Assembly (NCBI GenBank): GCA_028718505.1
Contig: JAQULQ010000002.1
Coordinates: 1 to 54,180 of the forward strand
Source of the DNA: Candidatus Colwelliibacteriota bacterium
GTDB taxonomy: Bacteria; Patescibacteriota; Minisyncoccia; UBA6257; Colwellbacteraceae
Length of the DNA: 54,180 nucleotides
Direction: 5' to 3'
Every line of letters starts with the position of its first letter. The stretch's first letter is position 1. Positions 45,596 to 54,180 of this stretch are shown piece after piece. A program made the translations under genes and the position numbers. The notes beneath the pieces are model-generated. The model searched no databases. It had not been told where the DNA came from and worked only from the letters and a program-made list of their open reading frames with translations.

Positions 45596-46042
45596 TTATT
45601 TAACTCTTAAAGAACTCCTGATCTCCCTATCAGTATCGCGCTTTTTGATGGCTTCACGCTTATCGTGCTTCTTTTTGCTGCGCACCAGCCCGATACTGAT
45701 CTTAACTAGGCGGCCCTTAATATAGGCTCGCAGAGGGACAACCGTCAAGCCAGCCTCATTCATCTTGCCGATGAGATATTTTATCTCTTTTTTTGTCAGC
45801 AAGAGGCGCCGGGTTCGTTCGGAGTCATAGTCTTTGGGGGTGTTATTAGGCTGGTAGGGAGCAATAGTGGCGCCGATGAGTTGGATCTGCCCGTCTATCA
45901 GCCGCGCGTAGCTTCCGCTGAGATGCACCTTGCCGGCTTTGGCCGCTTTCACCTCAAAACCAAGCAATTCAATACCAGCCTCAATTTCTTCAAGGATGGT
46001 GTAATCAAAATATGCCCGCCTATTTCTGGCCAACTCTTTCAT
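45596..46042 (-). CDS. smpB: tmRNA-binding protein SmpB
   Basis: A 148-residue protein with NRRAYFDYTILEEIEAGIEL, LGFEVKAAKAGKVHLSGSYA and a basic C-terminal tail (KKHDKREAIKKRDTDREIRS). SmpB binds the tRNA-like part of tmRNA; the tail occupies the empty mRNA channel. It lies immediately upstream of ssrA, its stop codon one base from the RNA 5' end, so the two are probably transcribed together and separated by processing. Confidence 0.97.
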   Translation of the reverse strand: MKELARNRRAYFDYTILEEIEAGIELLGFEVKAAKAGKVHLSGSYARLIDGQIQLIGATIAPYQPNNTPKDYDSERTRRLLLTKKEIKYLIGKMNEAGLTVVPLRAYIKGRLVKISIGLVRSKKKHDKREAIKKRDTDREIRSSLRVK

Positions 46043-46122
46043 TCGATCCGTTCCCTTAAGTATAACCCGAACAGGGGAGAGTACGGGAAGTAAAAATGTT
46101 ATGATATTTTCAGAAACAGGAA

Positions 46123-47808
46123 ATGATAAAAACTCTCACGGATATTTTGCGCGAAGAATTACCCGATCTAGACTTCGACGTCCAGACCTCCAATGATCCG
46201 GAAAGGGGGCATCTTTCGACCAATGCTGCTTTTTTCCTAGCCAAAAGGGACCACGCCTCACCTATGAAAATGGCAGAGGAACTGCGCAGCCATCTGCACA
46301 AACACGCCCCCTCTGATTATTTTGAGAAAATAGAGATTGTTGCACCCGGCTTTATTAATGTTTGGCTGACGCCGGATGCCATTCGGAGTGAATTTAAGAG
46401 GATCTGCAAAACCAAAGTCTGGGGTAAAGGCAAAAAGAGAAAAGAGACCGCCATCGTCGAATATTCCTCACCTAATATAGCTAAACCTCTGCATGTCGGC
46501 CACCTTCGCTCGACTATCATCGGTGATGCCATTGCTAACATCTATGATTTTCTCGGCTACAGCGTTGTGCGCTGGAATTATATCGGGGATTGGGGCACAC
46601 AATTCGGCAAGACAATAGTTGCCTATAAAAAGTGGGGAGACAGAGAAAAAATAAAGAAAAGTCCCGTAGAAGAACTGAGCCGGCTCTATGTTAAATTCCA
46701 CGAGGAATTGAAACAGCATCCGGAGCTGGAGGATTCTGCCAGAGAAGAATTCAAAAAACTTGAGAACGGGAACAAAACGAACCTGAAACTTTGGAGATGG
46801 TTCAAGAAAGAGTCTCTTAAAGAATTAAGCAAAATATATAATAGGCTGGGCGTAAGGTTCAGCATCTACATCGGAGAGTCTTTTTATCAGGACAAGATGG
46901 AAGGATCTGTTCGTTCTCTGATCGTGGACGGATTAACTAAGGAAAGCGAAGGGGCTTTGATCGTGCCTCTCGAGAAATATGGCCTTTCGCCGGGCCTTAT
47001 CAAAAAATCTGACGGGGCCACCCTATATCTAACCAGAGATATTGCCAACCTAGAGTTTCGTTTAGATGAATATAAGCCTAGCAAGATAGTGTATGTGATA
47101 GCCAATGAACAGGCGCTACACCTTTCCCAGCTCTTTGCGATAGCGGATCTTAGGGGACTGGGGGAGGGCGTAGAGCTTAGGCACGTTAAGTTCGGCCTAG
47201 TCCTCGGGGAAGAGGGCAAAAAGTTCTCCACGCGTGAGGGAGGAGTGATCGAATTGGGCCAAGTACTCAACGAAGCCGTAAAGCGGGCGGAGCAAACCAT
47301 CAAAGAACGAAAAGCTTCTCTTACTTTGGTTGAGGCTAAGCGAGTCGCTCAAGCGATCGGAATAGGAGCAATAAAATATAATGATCTTTCTCAAAACAGG
47401 CTTTCCGACATCACTTTTGACTGGGAGAAAATGCTCAGCCTCGAGGGCAACTCTGGCCCCTATCTTCAATATACTTATGCCAGGCTCAAGAATATTCTTC
47501 GCAAGGCCAGAGTGGTGCCTAAACTGAAAGCATCCGCCCTAGAAGAGAACAGAGATTTTGCCATTGTAATGAAGCTGGCTGAGTTTCCGGAAGTGCTGAA
47601 AAGGGCCAGTCAGTTCTATATGCCCCATTATTTAGCTAACTACTTATACGAGCTGGCGAAAAAAGCGAATTCTTTCTACCAAAGCGAGCCAGTGTTGAGT
47701 TCAACGCCCGAATTTAGAAATGTCCGCCTCAATCTTGTCAAAGAAACCGTGAAAATCCTGAAAACCGGCCTTAATCTGTTGGGCATAGAGACGGTAGAGA
47801 AAATGTAG
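46123..47808 (+). CDS. argS: Arginyl-tRNA synthetase
   Basis: A 561-residue class I synthetase with the Add-1 N-terminal domain, the HIGH-equivalent SPNIAKPLHVGHLRSTIIGD, NYIGDWGTQFGK, and a C-terminal DALR anticodon domain (GNSGPYLQYTYARLKNIL onward). ArgRS charges tRNA-Arg and needs the tRNA to activate arginine. KFSTREGG replaces the KMSKS loop, as is common in this family. A ribosome binding site (acagga) precedes the ATG. It converges with ileS, five bases apart. Confidence 0.96.
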   Translation: MIKTLTDILREELPDLDFDVQTSNDPERGHLSTNAAFFLAKRDHASPMKMAEELRSHLHKHAPSDYFEKIEIVAPGFINVWLTPDAIRSEFKRICKTKVWGKGKKRKETAIVEYSSPNIAKPLHVGHLRSTIIGDAIANIYDFLGYSVVRWNYIGDWGTQFGKTIVAYKKWGDREKIKKSPVEELSRLYVKFHEELKQHPELEDSAREEFKKLENGNKTNLKLWRWFKKESLKELSKIYNRLGVRFSIYIGESFYQDKMEGSVRSLIVDGLTKESEGALIVPLEKYGLSPGLIKKSDGATLYLTRDIANLEFRLDEYKPSKIVYVIANEQALHLSQLFAIADLRGLGEGVELRHVKFGLVLGEEGKKFSTREGGVIELGQVLNEAVKRAEQTIKERKASLTLVEAKRVAQAIGIGAIKYNDLSQNRLSDITFDWEKMLSLEGNSGPYLQYTYARLKNILRKARVVPKLKASALEENRDFAIVMKLAEFPEVLKRASQFYMPHYLANYLYELAKKANSFYQSEPVLSSTPEFRNVRLNLVKETVKILKTGLNLLGIETVEKM

Positions 47809-47813
47809 GGCGT

Positions 47814-50768
47814 TTATTTCCGGATAGCGATAGTCAGCTCTCCTTTAAAAAGCTTTTCACCTTGGACAGCACTCTCTTTTCGTATTTCTTTGAGGTGGCC
47901 CAGTTCTTTGATGCGGTCTGTCTCTCGGCCGATGAGGTCCAATAACTTTTGCGAATCTGTTGTGTAAGCCAGGTCAACTTTTTGGCCGACATTGAGGCCG
48001 GCTTTTTTCCGGGCGTCTTGGAGTCCCCTCATGAGTTCTCTAAGTAAGCCCTCGGCCACAAGCTTTTCAGTCAGATTTTTATCCAGATAAACAGTCGCTC
48101 TGCCGACTTTAACAGAGACAAAGTTCTTCCCGGGCCTTTTTGTATAGAAGGAAACGCTCTCAACATTAATCTCGTCCCGCAAAAGCTCTGTGAGTGCCCT
48201 CTCTGTCTTTAGCTCATTGGTGCCCTTCAGCACAACAGCAGCCATGCGCTGACGCAAGGGCTGTTGGGCTTTAGCCCTAAGGGTGTGTACCGCCGACGCC
48301 AAGGTTCTGACAAGGCCCATTTTTTCCAAAAGCTTTTTGTCAGCGGGGGAAAGTGTGTGTGGACGCGGATAATTGCACAAGTGAACTGATTGCGGATCTT
48401 TAACCCCGCGTAGAGTGTGATATATGTGTTCGGCCGTGAATGGTAGGGTGGGCGCCACTGCCTGGCTGAACCTAAGCAGGACACTATGGAGTGTTGCCAG
48501 TGCCTTGGGGTCACCTCCCGCGAACCGGTCCCGGCTTCGCCTGATATACCAGGTAGATAAGTCTTCGACAAAAGGTTGGATAGCCCGGGTGGATTTAGGC
48601 AGGTCAAAGGTATCCAGGCCGCCGCTGTAGTCTTGGATAAATTGCTCGAGACGGATATTTATCCACCTGTCCAGAATATGATTCGAGGTACTCTTGGTCA
48701 GTCTACCCTGAGCAGAGCCGAAGGGCCTACCCTGAGCGGAACCGAAGGAGCGCCAATGGTGCAAGTCGGCGTATGTCAAAAGATATTTATGGGTGTTGTG
48801 CAGAATATTAACCGTGTTTCTTGCCTCTCGGATACCCTCCTCGTTCATATTGGGGTCTTCGCCCAGCATTACTTTACTGGCCGAAAAATAAAGTCGCAGC
48901 GCTTCAGCCCCGTATTTTTCAATGATCTGCCGGGGGTCTGGGTAGTTGCCGTAATTTTTACTCATCTTGCGTCCGTCGGTACCCATCAGCACGCCGGTCG
49001 TAATGACGTTGGTAAACGCAGGCTTGTCCCAAAGGGCGTTAGCCAGCACGTGCAGGTAATAGAACCAGCCCCTCAACTGCCCGGTGTATTCAATAATGAA
49101 ATCGGCCGGGAAGCCGGCCTCGAATTTTTGTTTGTTCTCGAAAGGATAGTGGTCTTGGGCGAAAGGCATTGAGCCGGATTCGAACCAGACGTCTAAGACT
49201 TCCTTAACGCGGTAAGCCTTCTTGCCGGAGGGCAGGGTCAAGACTACCTCATCGATACCGGGGCGATGTAGGTCATGCACCTTTTTGCCGGAAAGCTTTT
49301 CTAGCTCTGCTAGCGAGCCGATAACAGCGCGCTCCCCATCCCTAGTTTCCCAAACTGGGATCGGTACTCCCCAGTAGCGTGTTCTTGAGATTGACCAGTC
49401 AGGAGCATTATTAATGTTGTATTTGAATCGCTTTACGCCGAAGTGCGGAGGTACCCAATTGATATGCTCGTTTGCCTCAAGCATCTGTTTGCGGATAGGC
49501 CCGATTTTCATAAACCAAGAACTCTGCGCCATATAAATAAGAGGCGTAGAACAGCGGTAACAGTGGGGATAGGCATGAGTGATGGTCTCTCGGCGGATCA
49601 GCAAGCTTCTCTTCTCCAGGTCCTCTATGATCAATGGGTCTGCCTTCTTGAAGTAGAGGCTTGCCCAGGGATGGTCGAAGTGTTCTAAGAACTTTCCGTC
49701 TTCGTCCAGAATGGTCGGTAGGTTGAGCTTATGGGCTAATCCGAGATTAAAATCGTCTTCGCCAAAACCGGGAGCGATATGTACTACCCCCGTACCCTCT
49801 TCGGCGTTGGCAAAGCTGGCTCCCCAGACCCTGTAGTTCGAATCACTTTTTTCAACATCGATCTCGAAAAGGGGAATGAAAGATTTGCCGATCAAACTTT
49901 TCCCGGTAACCGTTTTGATCTTTTTCCAATGGCTGAACTCCGGATAGCGCTCCAGTGCCTTTTCGGCTAAGATATATTTTTTTCGGCCGTCAGTAACGAC
50001 GATGTATTTAATGTGTGGATTAACCGCTAGGCCATTGTTGGCCGGCAAAGTCCAAGGGGTAGTTGTCCAGGCTAGAATGTATGTCTCCGGAGAATCTTTG
50101 AGCGGGAAAGCGATAGTCACGGCCGGATCGGCTACATCTCGGTAGTTCTCATCGGTGTCCATAGTGACCTCAAATTTTGATAAGGGAGTAGCACAGCGCG
50201 GACAGTAAAGCGAGACGCGCCGTCCCTTATATATCAGCCCCTTGTTATAGAGCTCTTTAAAAGCCCAGATGACGGATTCCATGTAGTTCAAGGTGTCCGT
50301 GCGGTAGGGTTTGTCTATTTCAACCCAGCGTCCGATGTGGTCGATATACCAACGCCAATCTTTAGAACCTTTGGCTACGTATTGCCGGGCAGCCTTAATA
50401 AAGTTGCCGACGCCGTAGCGCTCAATGTCCTTTTTAACCCGTAGCCCCAGCTGTTCTTCAACTTTGTTTTCTGCGGGCAGACCGTGGACATCCCAGCCCC
50501 ACACCCTTGGGACATAACGTCCCCTCATTGTTTGATAGCGAGGAATAATATCCTTGGCGATGCTTGGCAGGAGAGTGCCGTAATGGGGCATACCCGTAAT
50601 AAAAGGAGGGCCGTCGTAAAATGAGAAGATCTTGGATCTCGGATTTTTGCGAAGACTCCTCTCAAAAATTCTATTTTTCTTCCAAAAAGCCAGTACCCTC
50701 TCCTCTTTTGCGAAAAGGCTTAGGTCGGATGGATTTGGGGCAGGATTTCGGACAGGACTTTTAGCCAT
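47814..50768 (-). CDS. ileS: Isoleucyl-tRNA synthetase with an in-frame repeat insertion
   Basis: A 984-residue class I synthetase. FYDGPPFITGMPHYGTLL holds the HIGH-type motif (HYGT), TDTLNYMESVIWAFKELY and the CP1 editing domain (ILAWTTTPWTLPANNGLAV) follow, then GRKMSKNYGNYPDP as KMSKS loop (KMSKN) and an anticodon-binding region. The general form resembles the eukaryote-like IleRS group. Residues encoded at 48702-48749 read RSFGSAQGRPFGSAQGR, a translated pair of 24-base REP-like repeats that sits between the catalytic and anticodon domains without breaking the frame. Because the genome has tRNA-Ile(UAU), this enzyme must accept a U34 anticodon. Confidence 0.95.
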   Translation of the reverse strand: MAKSPVRNPAPNPSDLSLFAKEERVLAFWKKNRIFERSLRKNPRSKIFSFYDGPPFITGMPHYGTLLPSIAKDIIPRYQTMRGRYVPRVWGWDVHGLPAENKVEEQLGLRVKKDIERYGVGNFIKAARQYVAKGSKDWRWYIDHIGRWVEIDKPYRTDTLNYMESVIWAFKELYNKGLIYKGRRVSLYCPRCATPLSKFEVTMDTDENYRDVADPAVTIAFPLKDSPETYILAWTTTPWTLPANNGLAVNPHIKYIVVTDGRKKYILAEKALERYPEFSHWKKIKTVTGKSLIGKSFIPLFEIDVEKSDSNYRVWGASFANAEEGTGVVHIAPGFGEDDFNLGLAHKLNLPTILDEDGKFLEHFDHPWASLYFKKADPLIIEDLEKRSLLIRRETITHAYPHCYRCSTPLIYMAQSSWFMKIGPIRKQMLEANEHINWVPPHFGVKRFKYNINNAPDWSISRTRYWGVPIPVWETRDGERAVIGSLAELEKLSGKKVHDLHRPGIDEVVLTLPSGKKAYRVKEVLDVWFESGSMPFAQDHYPFENKQKFEAGFPADFIIEYTGQLRGWFYYLHVLANALWDKPAFTNVITTGVLMGTDGRKMSKNYGNYPDPRQIIEKYGAEALRLYFSASKVMLGEDPNMNEEGIREARNTVNILHNTHKYLLTYADLHHWRSFGSAQGRPFGSAQGRLTKSTSNHILDRWINIRLEQFIQDYSGGLDTFDLPKSTRAIQPFVEDLSTWYIRRSRDRFAGGDPKALATLHSVLLRFSQAVAPTLPFTAEHIYHTLRGVKDPQSVHLCNYPRPHTLSPADKKLLEKMGLVRTLASAVHTLRAKAQQPLRQRMAAVVLKGTNELKTERALTELLRDEINVESVSFYTKRPGKNFVSVKVGRATVYLDKNLTEKLVAEGLLRELMRGLQDARKKAGLNVGQKVDLAYTTDSQKLLDLIGRETDRIKELGHLKEIRKESAVQGEKLFKGELTIAIRK
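48702..48749. repeat. Two tandem 24-bp REP-like units inside ileS
   Basis: Units tctaccctgagcagagccga (plus agg) at 48702 and cctaccctgagcggaaccga (plus agg) at 48726 repeat with a period of 24 bases. The period is divisible by three, so ileS stays in frame and gains two copies of FGSAQGRx. A related single unit lies at 709-731. Confidence 0.8.
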
Positions 50769-50798
50769 TAACAGTGGGGAATATATCCCAACTTGGGA

Positions 50799-51776
50799 TT
50801 AAATCAAACCAGCCGCTCGTTTTACATCAGCCAGTTTTTTTTCAGCGATCCGGTTAGCCGTTTTAGTACCAGCCTCAAGTGTGCGCATTACGCCCGCTTT
50901 ATTTTGCAGTAACTTTTTGCGCCTTTGCTGTATCGGTTTCAGGAATTTGATTATTTCTTCTGCCAAAGCTTTCTTAAATTCTGCGTACCCGCTGTTCCGG
51001 AATTTTTTGACGAGTTCATTGATGGGCCTACCCGATATCCCTGAATAAATAGAAAGCAAGTTAGAAACGCCCGGCCGCTTGCGCGGGTCATAACCGATAG
51101 TCTTATGAGAGTCCGTCTGGGCTGACGCGATTTTTCTGTGGACAATATCCGGCGGGTCCGATAGAAAAAGACATCCGGCAGGAATAGACTTAGACATTTT
51201 CTTTTTCGGGTCATTAAGGCTCATGATCCTCGGGGTCTGATTATGAAGAGCCTCGGGCTCAGTTAGGGTTTTGCCGAAACGTTTATTGAAGAGCTGGGCG
51301 ATGTCTCGAGTCAGTTCAAGGTGCTGCCTTTGGTCTTCACCGACGGGTACGAAATCGGCGTCATATATCAGAACGTCTGCCGCCATCAGGATCGGGTAGC
51401 CGAAAAGTCCTGCATTCGGAACGCGTCCTTCCTGCACCTTCTCTTTGTATTCAACCATGCGGTTTAGCTGGCCGGTGGAAGTCAGGGTGCTGAGTATCCA
51501 GGCCAAGTTGTTGTGTGCAGGAACGTGGGACTGCAGGAAAATAATTGATTTTTTCGGGTCCAAACCGGCCGCCATCGCGTCGATGGCCATGCCCATTATT
51601 TCTCCCCGTTTTTCTTTGGGGCTGTAGGGTATCGTCAGGGAGTGATAATCGGCGATGAAATAAAGTCTCCGGAGATTCTTCTTCTGCAGTTCAACCAACT
51701 GCTTAACGGCACCCAAATAATTGCCGATATGGAGTTCACCAGTGGGCTTGAGCCCGCTTACAACCGTTTTAAGCAT
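50799..51776 (-). CDS. trpS: Tryptophanyl-tRNA synthetase
   Basis: A 325-residue class I synthetase: SGLKPTGELHIGNYLGAVKQ carries the HIGH motif, FIADYHSLT, GYPILMAADVLIYDADFVPV and GEDQRQHLELTRDIA follow, and PKKKMSKSIP is the KMSKS loop. It charges tRNA-Trp as a dimer. The length is standard. It lies between mscL and ileS on the same strand, 30 bases before ileS. Confidence 0.97.
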   Translation of the reverse strand: MLKTVVSGLKPTGELHIGNYLGAVKQLVELQKKNLRRLYFIADYHSLTIPYSPKEKRGEIMGMAIDAMAAGLDPKKSIIFLQSHVPAHNNLAWILSTLTSTGQLNRMVEYKEKVQEGRVPNAGLFGYPILMAADVLIYDADFVPVGEDQRQHLELTRDIAQLFNKRFGKTLTEPEALHNQTPRIMSLNDPKKKMSKSIPAGCLFLSDPPDIVHRKIASAQTDSHKTIGYDPRKRPGVSNLLSIYSGISGRPINELVKKFRNSGYAEFKKALAEEIIKFLKPIQQRRKKLLQNKAGVMRTLEAGTKTANRIAEKKLADVKRAAGLI

Positions 51777-51804
51777 GTTTTTATTATAGGGTTGATACGC
51801 CAGA

Positions 51805-51841
51805 TAACAAAAAAGAAGAGGCCCCGTTCAGGAGCCTCTTC
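51805..51841 (-). terminator. Terminator after mscL
   Basis: On minus: gaagaggc (51841-51834), loop, gcctcttc (51822-51815), then a T-rich tract. It ends the rnj-mscL transcript before trpS. Confidence 0.8.
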
Positions 51842-51859
51842 AGTCTGTGCCCGATCAGT

Positions 51860-52150
51860 TTATTCTTTCTTCTTGTCCAGCTTATCGAGTTTCAATCCCT
51901 TGAAGATAAAGTAAACTACGGCTGCGATTATCAGGAAATCGATCATCGCGGTTATAAATTGGCCGTAGGTGACCGGACCGATAGCCAAACTGCTCAAGCC
52001 TTCGGTTGAACCGAGGGCATAACCGAGCAGGGGTTGAACGATATCCTGGACGAATGACGAAACGACCTTGCCGATAGCCCCGCCTAAGATAAAGCCAACT
52101 GCCAGCCCGACCACTCCCTGTTCACGAATGAATGTAATGAAGCCCCTCAT
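51860..52150 (-). CDS. mscL: Large-conductance mechanosensitive channel MscL
   Basis: A 96-residue protein with the N-terminal amphipathic helix and first membrane helix FIREQGVVGLAVGFILGGAI, then GKVVSSFVQDIVQPLLGY, and a second helix ITAMIDFLIIAAVVYFIFKG with a short charged tail. It opens under membrane tension to relieve osmotic shock. It is shorter than E. coli MscL (136 residues) mainly in the periplasmic loop and C-terminal bundle. It is 24 bases downstream of rnj. Confidence 0.95.
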   Translation of the reverse strand: MRGFITFIREQGVVGLAVGFILGGAIGKVVSSFVQDIVQPLLGYALGSTEGLSSLAIGPVTYGQFITAMIDFLIIAAVVYFIFKGLKLDKLDKKKE

Positions 52151-52174
52151 AGGTAATTTTATGGAACGACCTTT

Positions 52175-53983
52175 TTAAATCTCGATGACTACAGGCAGAA
52201 CCATTGGTCTGCGGTGGGTCTTGTGGAAAAGGAACTGGCCGATCTGGTCGCGGAAAAGCGATTTCAGATAATCAGCGTCCAAGCTCTGGTGTTTGGGAAT
52301 GCGCCCGACGATACCTCTGACTTTGTGTCGGATGTCTCGGAGAAGTTCCTGGTTGTCCCTAAGGTAGATGAAGCCTCGCGAAATAATGTCAGGATTCTTC
52401 AGAACTCGGCCGGTGCGTCTATCCAGAGTGACTATCAAGACTATCATTCCATCGGTTGCCAGCATTCTACGGTCGCGCAGCACCACCTCCTCCACGTCGC
52501 CGATGCCTAGGCCGTCAACCATGACATAGTTAGCGGGTACGAATTCTTTTGTGACCTCAAAAGAATCTTTGGTAAGCAGAGCGATTTGACCATTATCCAT
52601 CATTTTGACGTTTTCTTCGGGTAGGCCTGTTTCCTCAGCTAATTTGCCGGCCGCAAAGCGGAAGTAGTAGTACCCATGTACGGGCATGACATATTTGGGC
52701 TTGAGGGTTTCGATGGTGAGCTTGAGGTCGCCAGCTCGGGCGTGTCCGCTAGAGTGGATATCGACGATCTTAACGTTGTGGATGATCGCCCCCTGGCGGG
52801 CCATATTATCGGTCAGAATTTGGACGCTTCTTTCATTGCCCGGAACGATAGATGAAGAGAAGATAACAGTGTCTCCTTTCTTGAGCTGAACATAACGGTG
52901 TTCCCCGTTCACTATTCGTGTTAGGCCTGCATTCGACTCTCCTTGGGCGCCGGTCGATAGGAGCATCAGCTTGTCGTCCTTATATTTGTTGAATTCTTGA
53001 ACGGGGATAAGGGTACCTTCTTTGAACTTTATGTAGCCGAGAGCCTTGGCAGCATCTACATTCTCTCTCATGGAGCGGCCGTTGATGGCTACTTTGCGCC
53101 CCTGTTTCTCGGCCATCTTAATGAACTCAGCAATGCGGGTGAGCATCGAAGAAAAAGTCGTGATGAGAACACGTCCCTTAGCATTCTTCAGGAGCTCTTC
53201 GATATTTTCCTCAACGACATATTCAGGCATGTTATGCCCTTCCTCTAAAGCATTAGTGGAATCCATCATGAAAGTGTGGACACCCATCCTGCCGACCCGC
53301 TGGACCTCGTCGAACTGGTAGATATTACCCTCCCTGTCTCGGTCGAGTTTAAAGTCGCCGAAGTGGACGATATTACCGACGGGAGTTTTTAAAATAACCC
53401 CCATCGAATCCGGAATGGTGTGTTCGACGCCGAAGAACTCAAGGTCAAAGTATCTCCCCACGTTCTTTTTCTCTCCGTATTTGACCTCAATGATGTTGGG
53501 TTTAGGGGCATTGGGGAACTCCGCCTGCCGCCTTTCTATCAGAACCTTAGTCAGCTTAAGAGTATAAAGCGGAGGATTGCCTAATCGGCCGAGGAGATAG
53601 GGGATAGCGCCGATGTGGTCAAGATGGCCGTGGGTAATGATGACCGCCCGGATTTTATCCTTCACAGGCTCGAGGGAAGCAATGTTCGGGATGATGTAGT
53701 CGATACCTGGAGTTTCTTCCTCTGGGAACTGAAATCCCATGTCAACGATAACTATTTCATCTTCATATTCGAAATAGTTCATGTTCCGGCCGATCTCTTC
53801 CAGACCCCCGAGCGGAACAATGCGCAAGCGCTCCTCGCCCTTTTTCGGCATTTTTTGAGAAACAGTTTTCTCAGCTGCTTTGCCGGCAGCCCCTTTTGTA
53901 GTTTTTCTGGCAGCCGCCCTAGCCGAAGAGGCAGTGCGTGTGCCAGAGACCCGAATACGGGTCGATCTAGTTTTTATTGGCAT
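52175..53983 (-). CDS. rnj: Ribonuclease J
   Basis: A 602-residue beta-CASP RNase. It has IVPLGGLEEIGRNMNYFEYE, the zinc motif ITHGHLDHIGAIPYLL, VHFGDFKLD, FSSSIVPGNE, VDIHSSGHARAGDL and a C-terminal domain. RNase J degrades and matures RNA as a 5'-3' exonuclease and endonuclease. About 48 N-terminal residues are a basic Arg/Lys/Ala/Thr-rich extension without predicted fold, perhaps RNA-binding. The ATG lies two bases after the 3' end of tRNA-Leu, leaving no room for a leader once the tRNA is cut out; expression is therefore tied to tRNA processing. Confidence 0.95.
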   Translation of the reverse strand: MPIKTRSTRIRVSGTRTASSARAAARKTTKGAAGKAAEKTVSQKMPKKGEERLRIVPLGGLEEIGRNMNYFEYEDEIVIVDMGFQFPEEETPGIDYIIPNIASLEPVKDKIRAVIITHGHLDHIGAIPYLLGRLGNPPLYTLKLTKVLIERRQAEFPNAPKPNIIEVKYGEKKNVGRYFDLEFFGVEHTIPDSMGVILKTPVGNIVHFGDFKLDRDREGNIYQFDEVQRVGRMGVHTFMMDSTNALEEGHNMPEYVVEENIEELLKNAKGRVLITTFSSMLTRIAEFIKMAEKQGRKVAINGRSMRENVDAAKALGYIKFKEGTLIPVQEFNKYKDDKLMLLSTGAQGESNAGLTRIVNGEHRYVQLKKGDTVIFSSSIVPGNERSVQILTDNMARQGAIIHNVKIVDIHSSGHARAGDLKLTIETLKPKYVMPVHGYYYFRFAAGKLAEETGLPEENVKMMDNGQIALLTKDSFEVTKEFVPANYVMVDGLGIGDVEEVVLRDRRMLATDGMIVLIVTLDRRTGRVLKNPDIISRGFIYLRDNQELLRDIRHKVRGIVGRIPKHQSLDADYLKSLFRDQIGQFLFHKTHRRPMVLPVVIEI

Positions 53984-53985
53984 AG

Positions 53986-54069
53986 TGCCCAGGGCGGGAT
54001 TCGAACCCGCACTTCCCGAGGGAAACTAGTCCCTGAAACTAGCGCGTCTGCCAGTTCCGCCACCTGGGC
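53986..54069 (-). tRNA. tRNA-Leu, anticodon CAG
   Basis: An 84-base class II tRNA: acceptor gcccagg/cctgggc, anticodon stem ctagt/actag with loop ttcaggg (anticodon CAG, reads CUG), a long variable arm and T stem gcggg/cccgc. The discriminator is A and CCA is not encoded. A minus-strand TATATT (54084-54079) is its likely -10 box. The rnj start codon is two bases downstream. Bases 54085-54180 show nothing further. Confidence 0.95.
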
Positions 54070-54180
54070 TTCTTTATTAATATACTGACTTGTGTGCGGG
54101 TGACTTACCCTGCGCCGTGTTTTTGTGCAGAACAAAAGCTCAGCCGCCGCCACACGCTTAATCTATGCAAAAACTAAAAG

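Noticed and set aside
48576-49172. 198-codon plus-strand frame opposite ileS
   Set aside because: It is antisense to conserved IleRS motifs and includes the REP units by chance; there is no independent evidence for it.
1-54180. CRISPR array or restriction/defence island
   Set aside because: I saw no regularly spaced repeats with unique spacers and no Cas, restriction or known defence proteins.

Overview
The window looks like a streamlined bacterial chromosome segment of the Patescibacteria/CPR type, most like Parcubacteria (Paceibacteria); this is inferred from gene content and was not tested by a tree. Supporting signs are tightly packed short genes, a free-standing 5'-3' exonuclease instead of a full DNA polymerase I, a VirB4/PrgI/VirB6-like module, compact YebC and Mur-ligase variants, and few regulators. 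TGA is an ordinary stop (for example at the end of rpsT), so the UGA-glycine code of Gracilibacteria/Absconditabacteria is excluded. Nearly every gene is recognisable housekeeping.

Layout. 1-0.7 kb: the end of ftsH, then tRNA-Ile(UAU) nested in a broken tRNA-His-like sequence, then tRNA-Val. 0.8-3.9 kb: small membrane proteins, a divergent uppS, a cluster of DnaA-box-like sites, a free-standing LAGLIDADG-type gene between 12-bp direct repeats, yraN and rpsT. 3.9-9.8 kb (minus): one operon-like run ruvB, lamin-tail gene, tsaE, 5'-3' exonuclease, histidine kinase, mutM, holA. 9.87-10.02 kb (plus): an apparently undescribed structured RNA with its own promoter. 10-15.5 kb: pilB (minus), yebC-ruvC, an acidic microprotein and a class A penicillin-binding protein. 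15.5-20 kb: dnaN and dnaA (minus) facing rpmH-rnpA-yidC-khpB (plus), the classic origin neighbourhood. 20-27.5 kb (minus): a type IV secretion-like operon. 27.5-42.9 kb: rsmA, a UvrD/PcrA helicase, an M23 peptidase, comM, a DksA/TraR protein, ruvA, a Mur ligase, a beta-CASP nuclease, a LOG-like protein, an EF-Tu domain-2-like miniprotein, a Kef-type antiporter, a cysteine-free uracil-DNA glycosylase, a Clp_N membrane protein, polX and infC-rpmI-rplT. 43-45.2 kb: an accessory patch with two cassette-like units of different base composition beside ssrA. 45.2-54.1 kb: ssrA-smpB, argS, ileS, trpS, mscL, rnj and tRNA-Leu.

How it works together. The window covers replication start and repair (dnaA, dnaN, holA, ruvABC, mutM, polX, uracil glycosylase, helicase), translation and ribosome rescue (rpsT, rpmH, rplT, rpmI, infC, argS, ileS, trpS, ssrA, smpB), envelope building (uppS, penicillin-binding protein, Mur ligase, yidC) and surface or DNA-transfer machinery (pilB, comM, VirB4 module). 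A repeated signature is that a sigma-70-type -10 box ends 6-9 bases before the start codon, so many mRNAs should be leaderless or nearly so. This pattern also resolves several ambiguous starts (ATG, GTG, TTG and one apparent ATT). The ssrA-adjacent cassettes instead have about 80-base leaders with hairpins and purine-rich ribosome binding sites, which marks them as likely imports.
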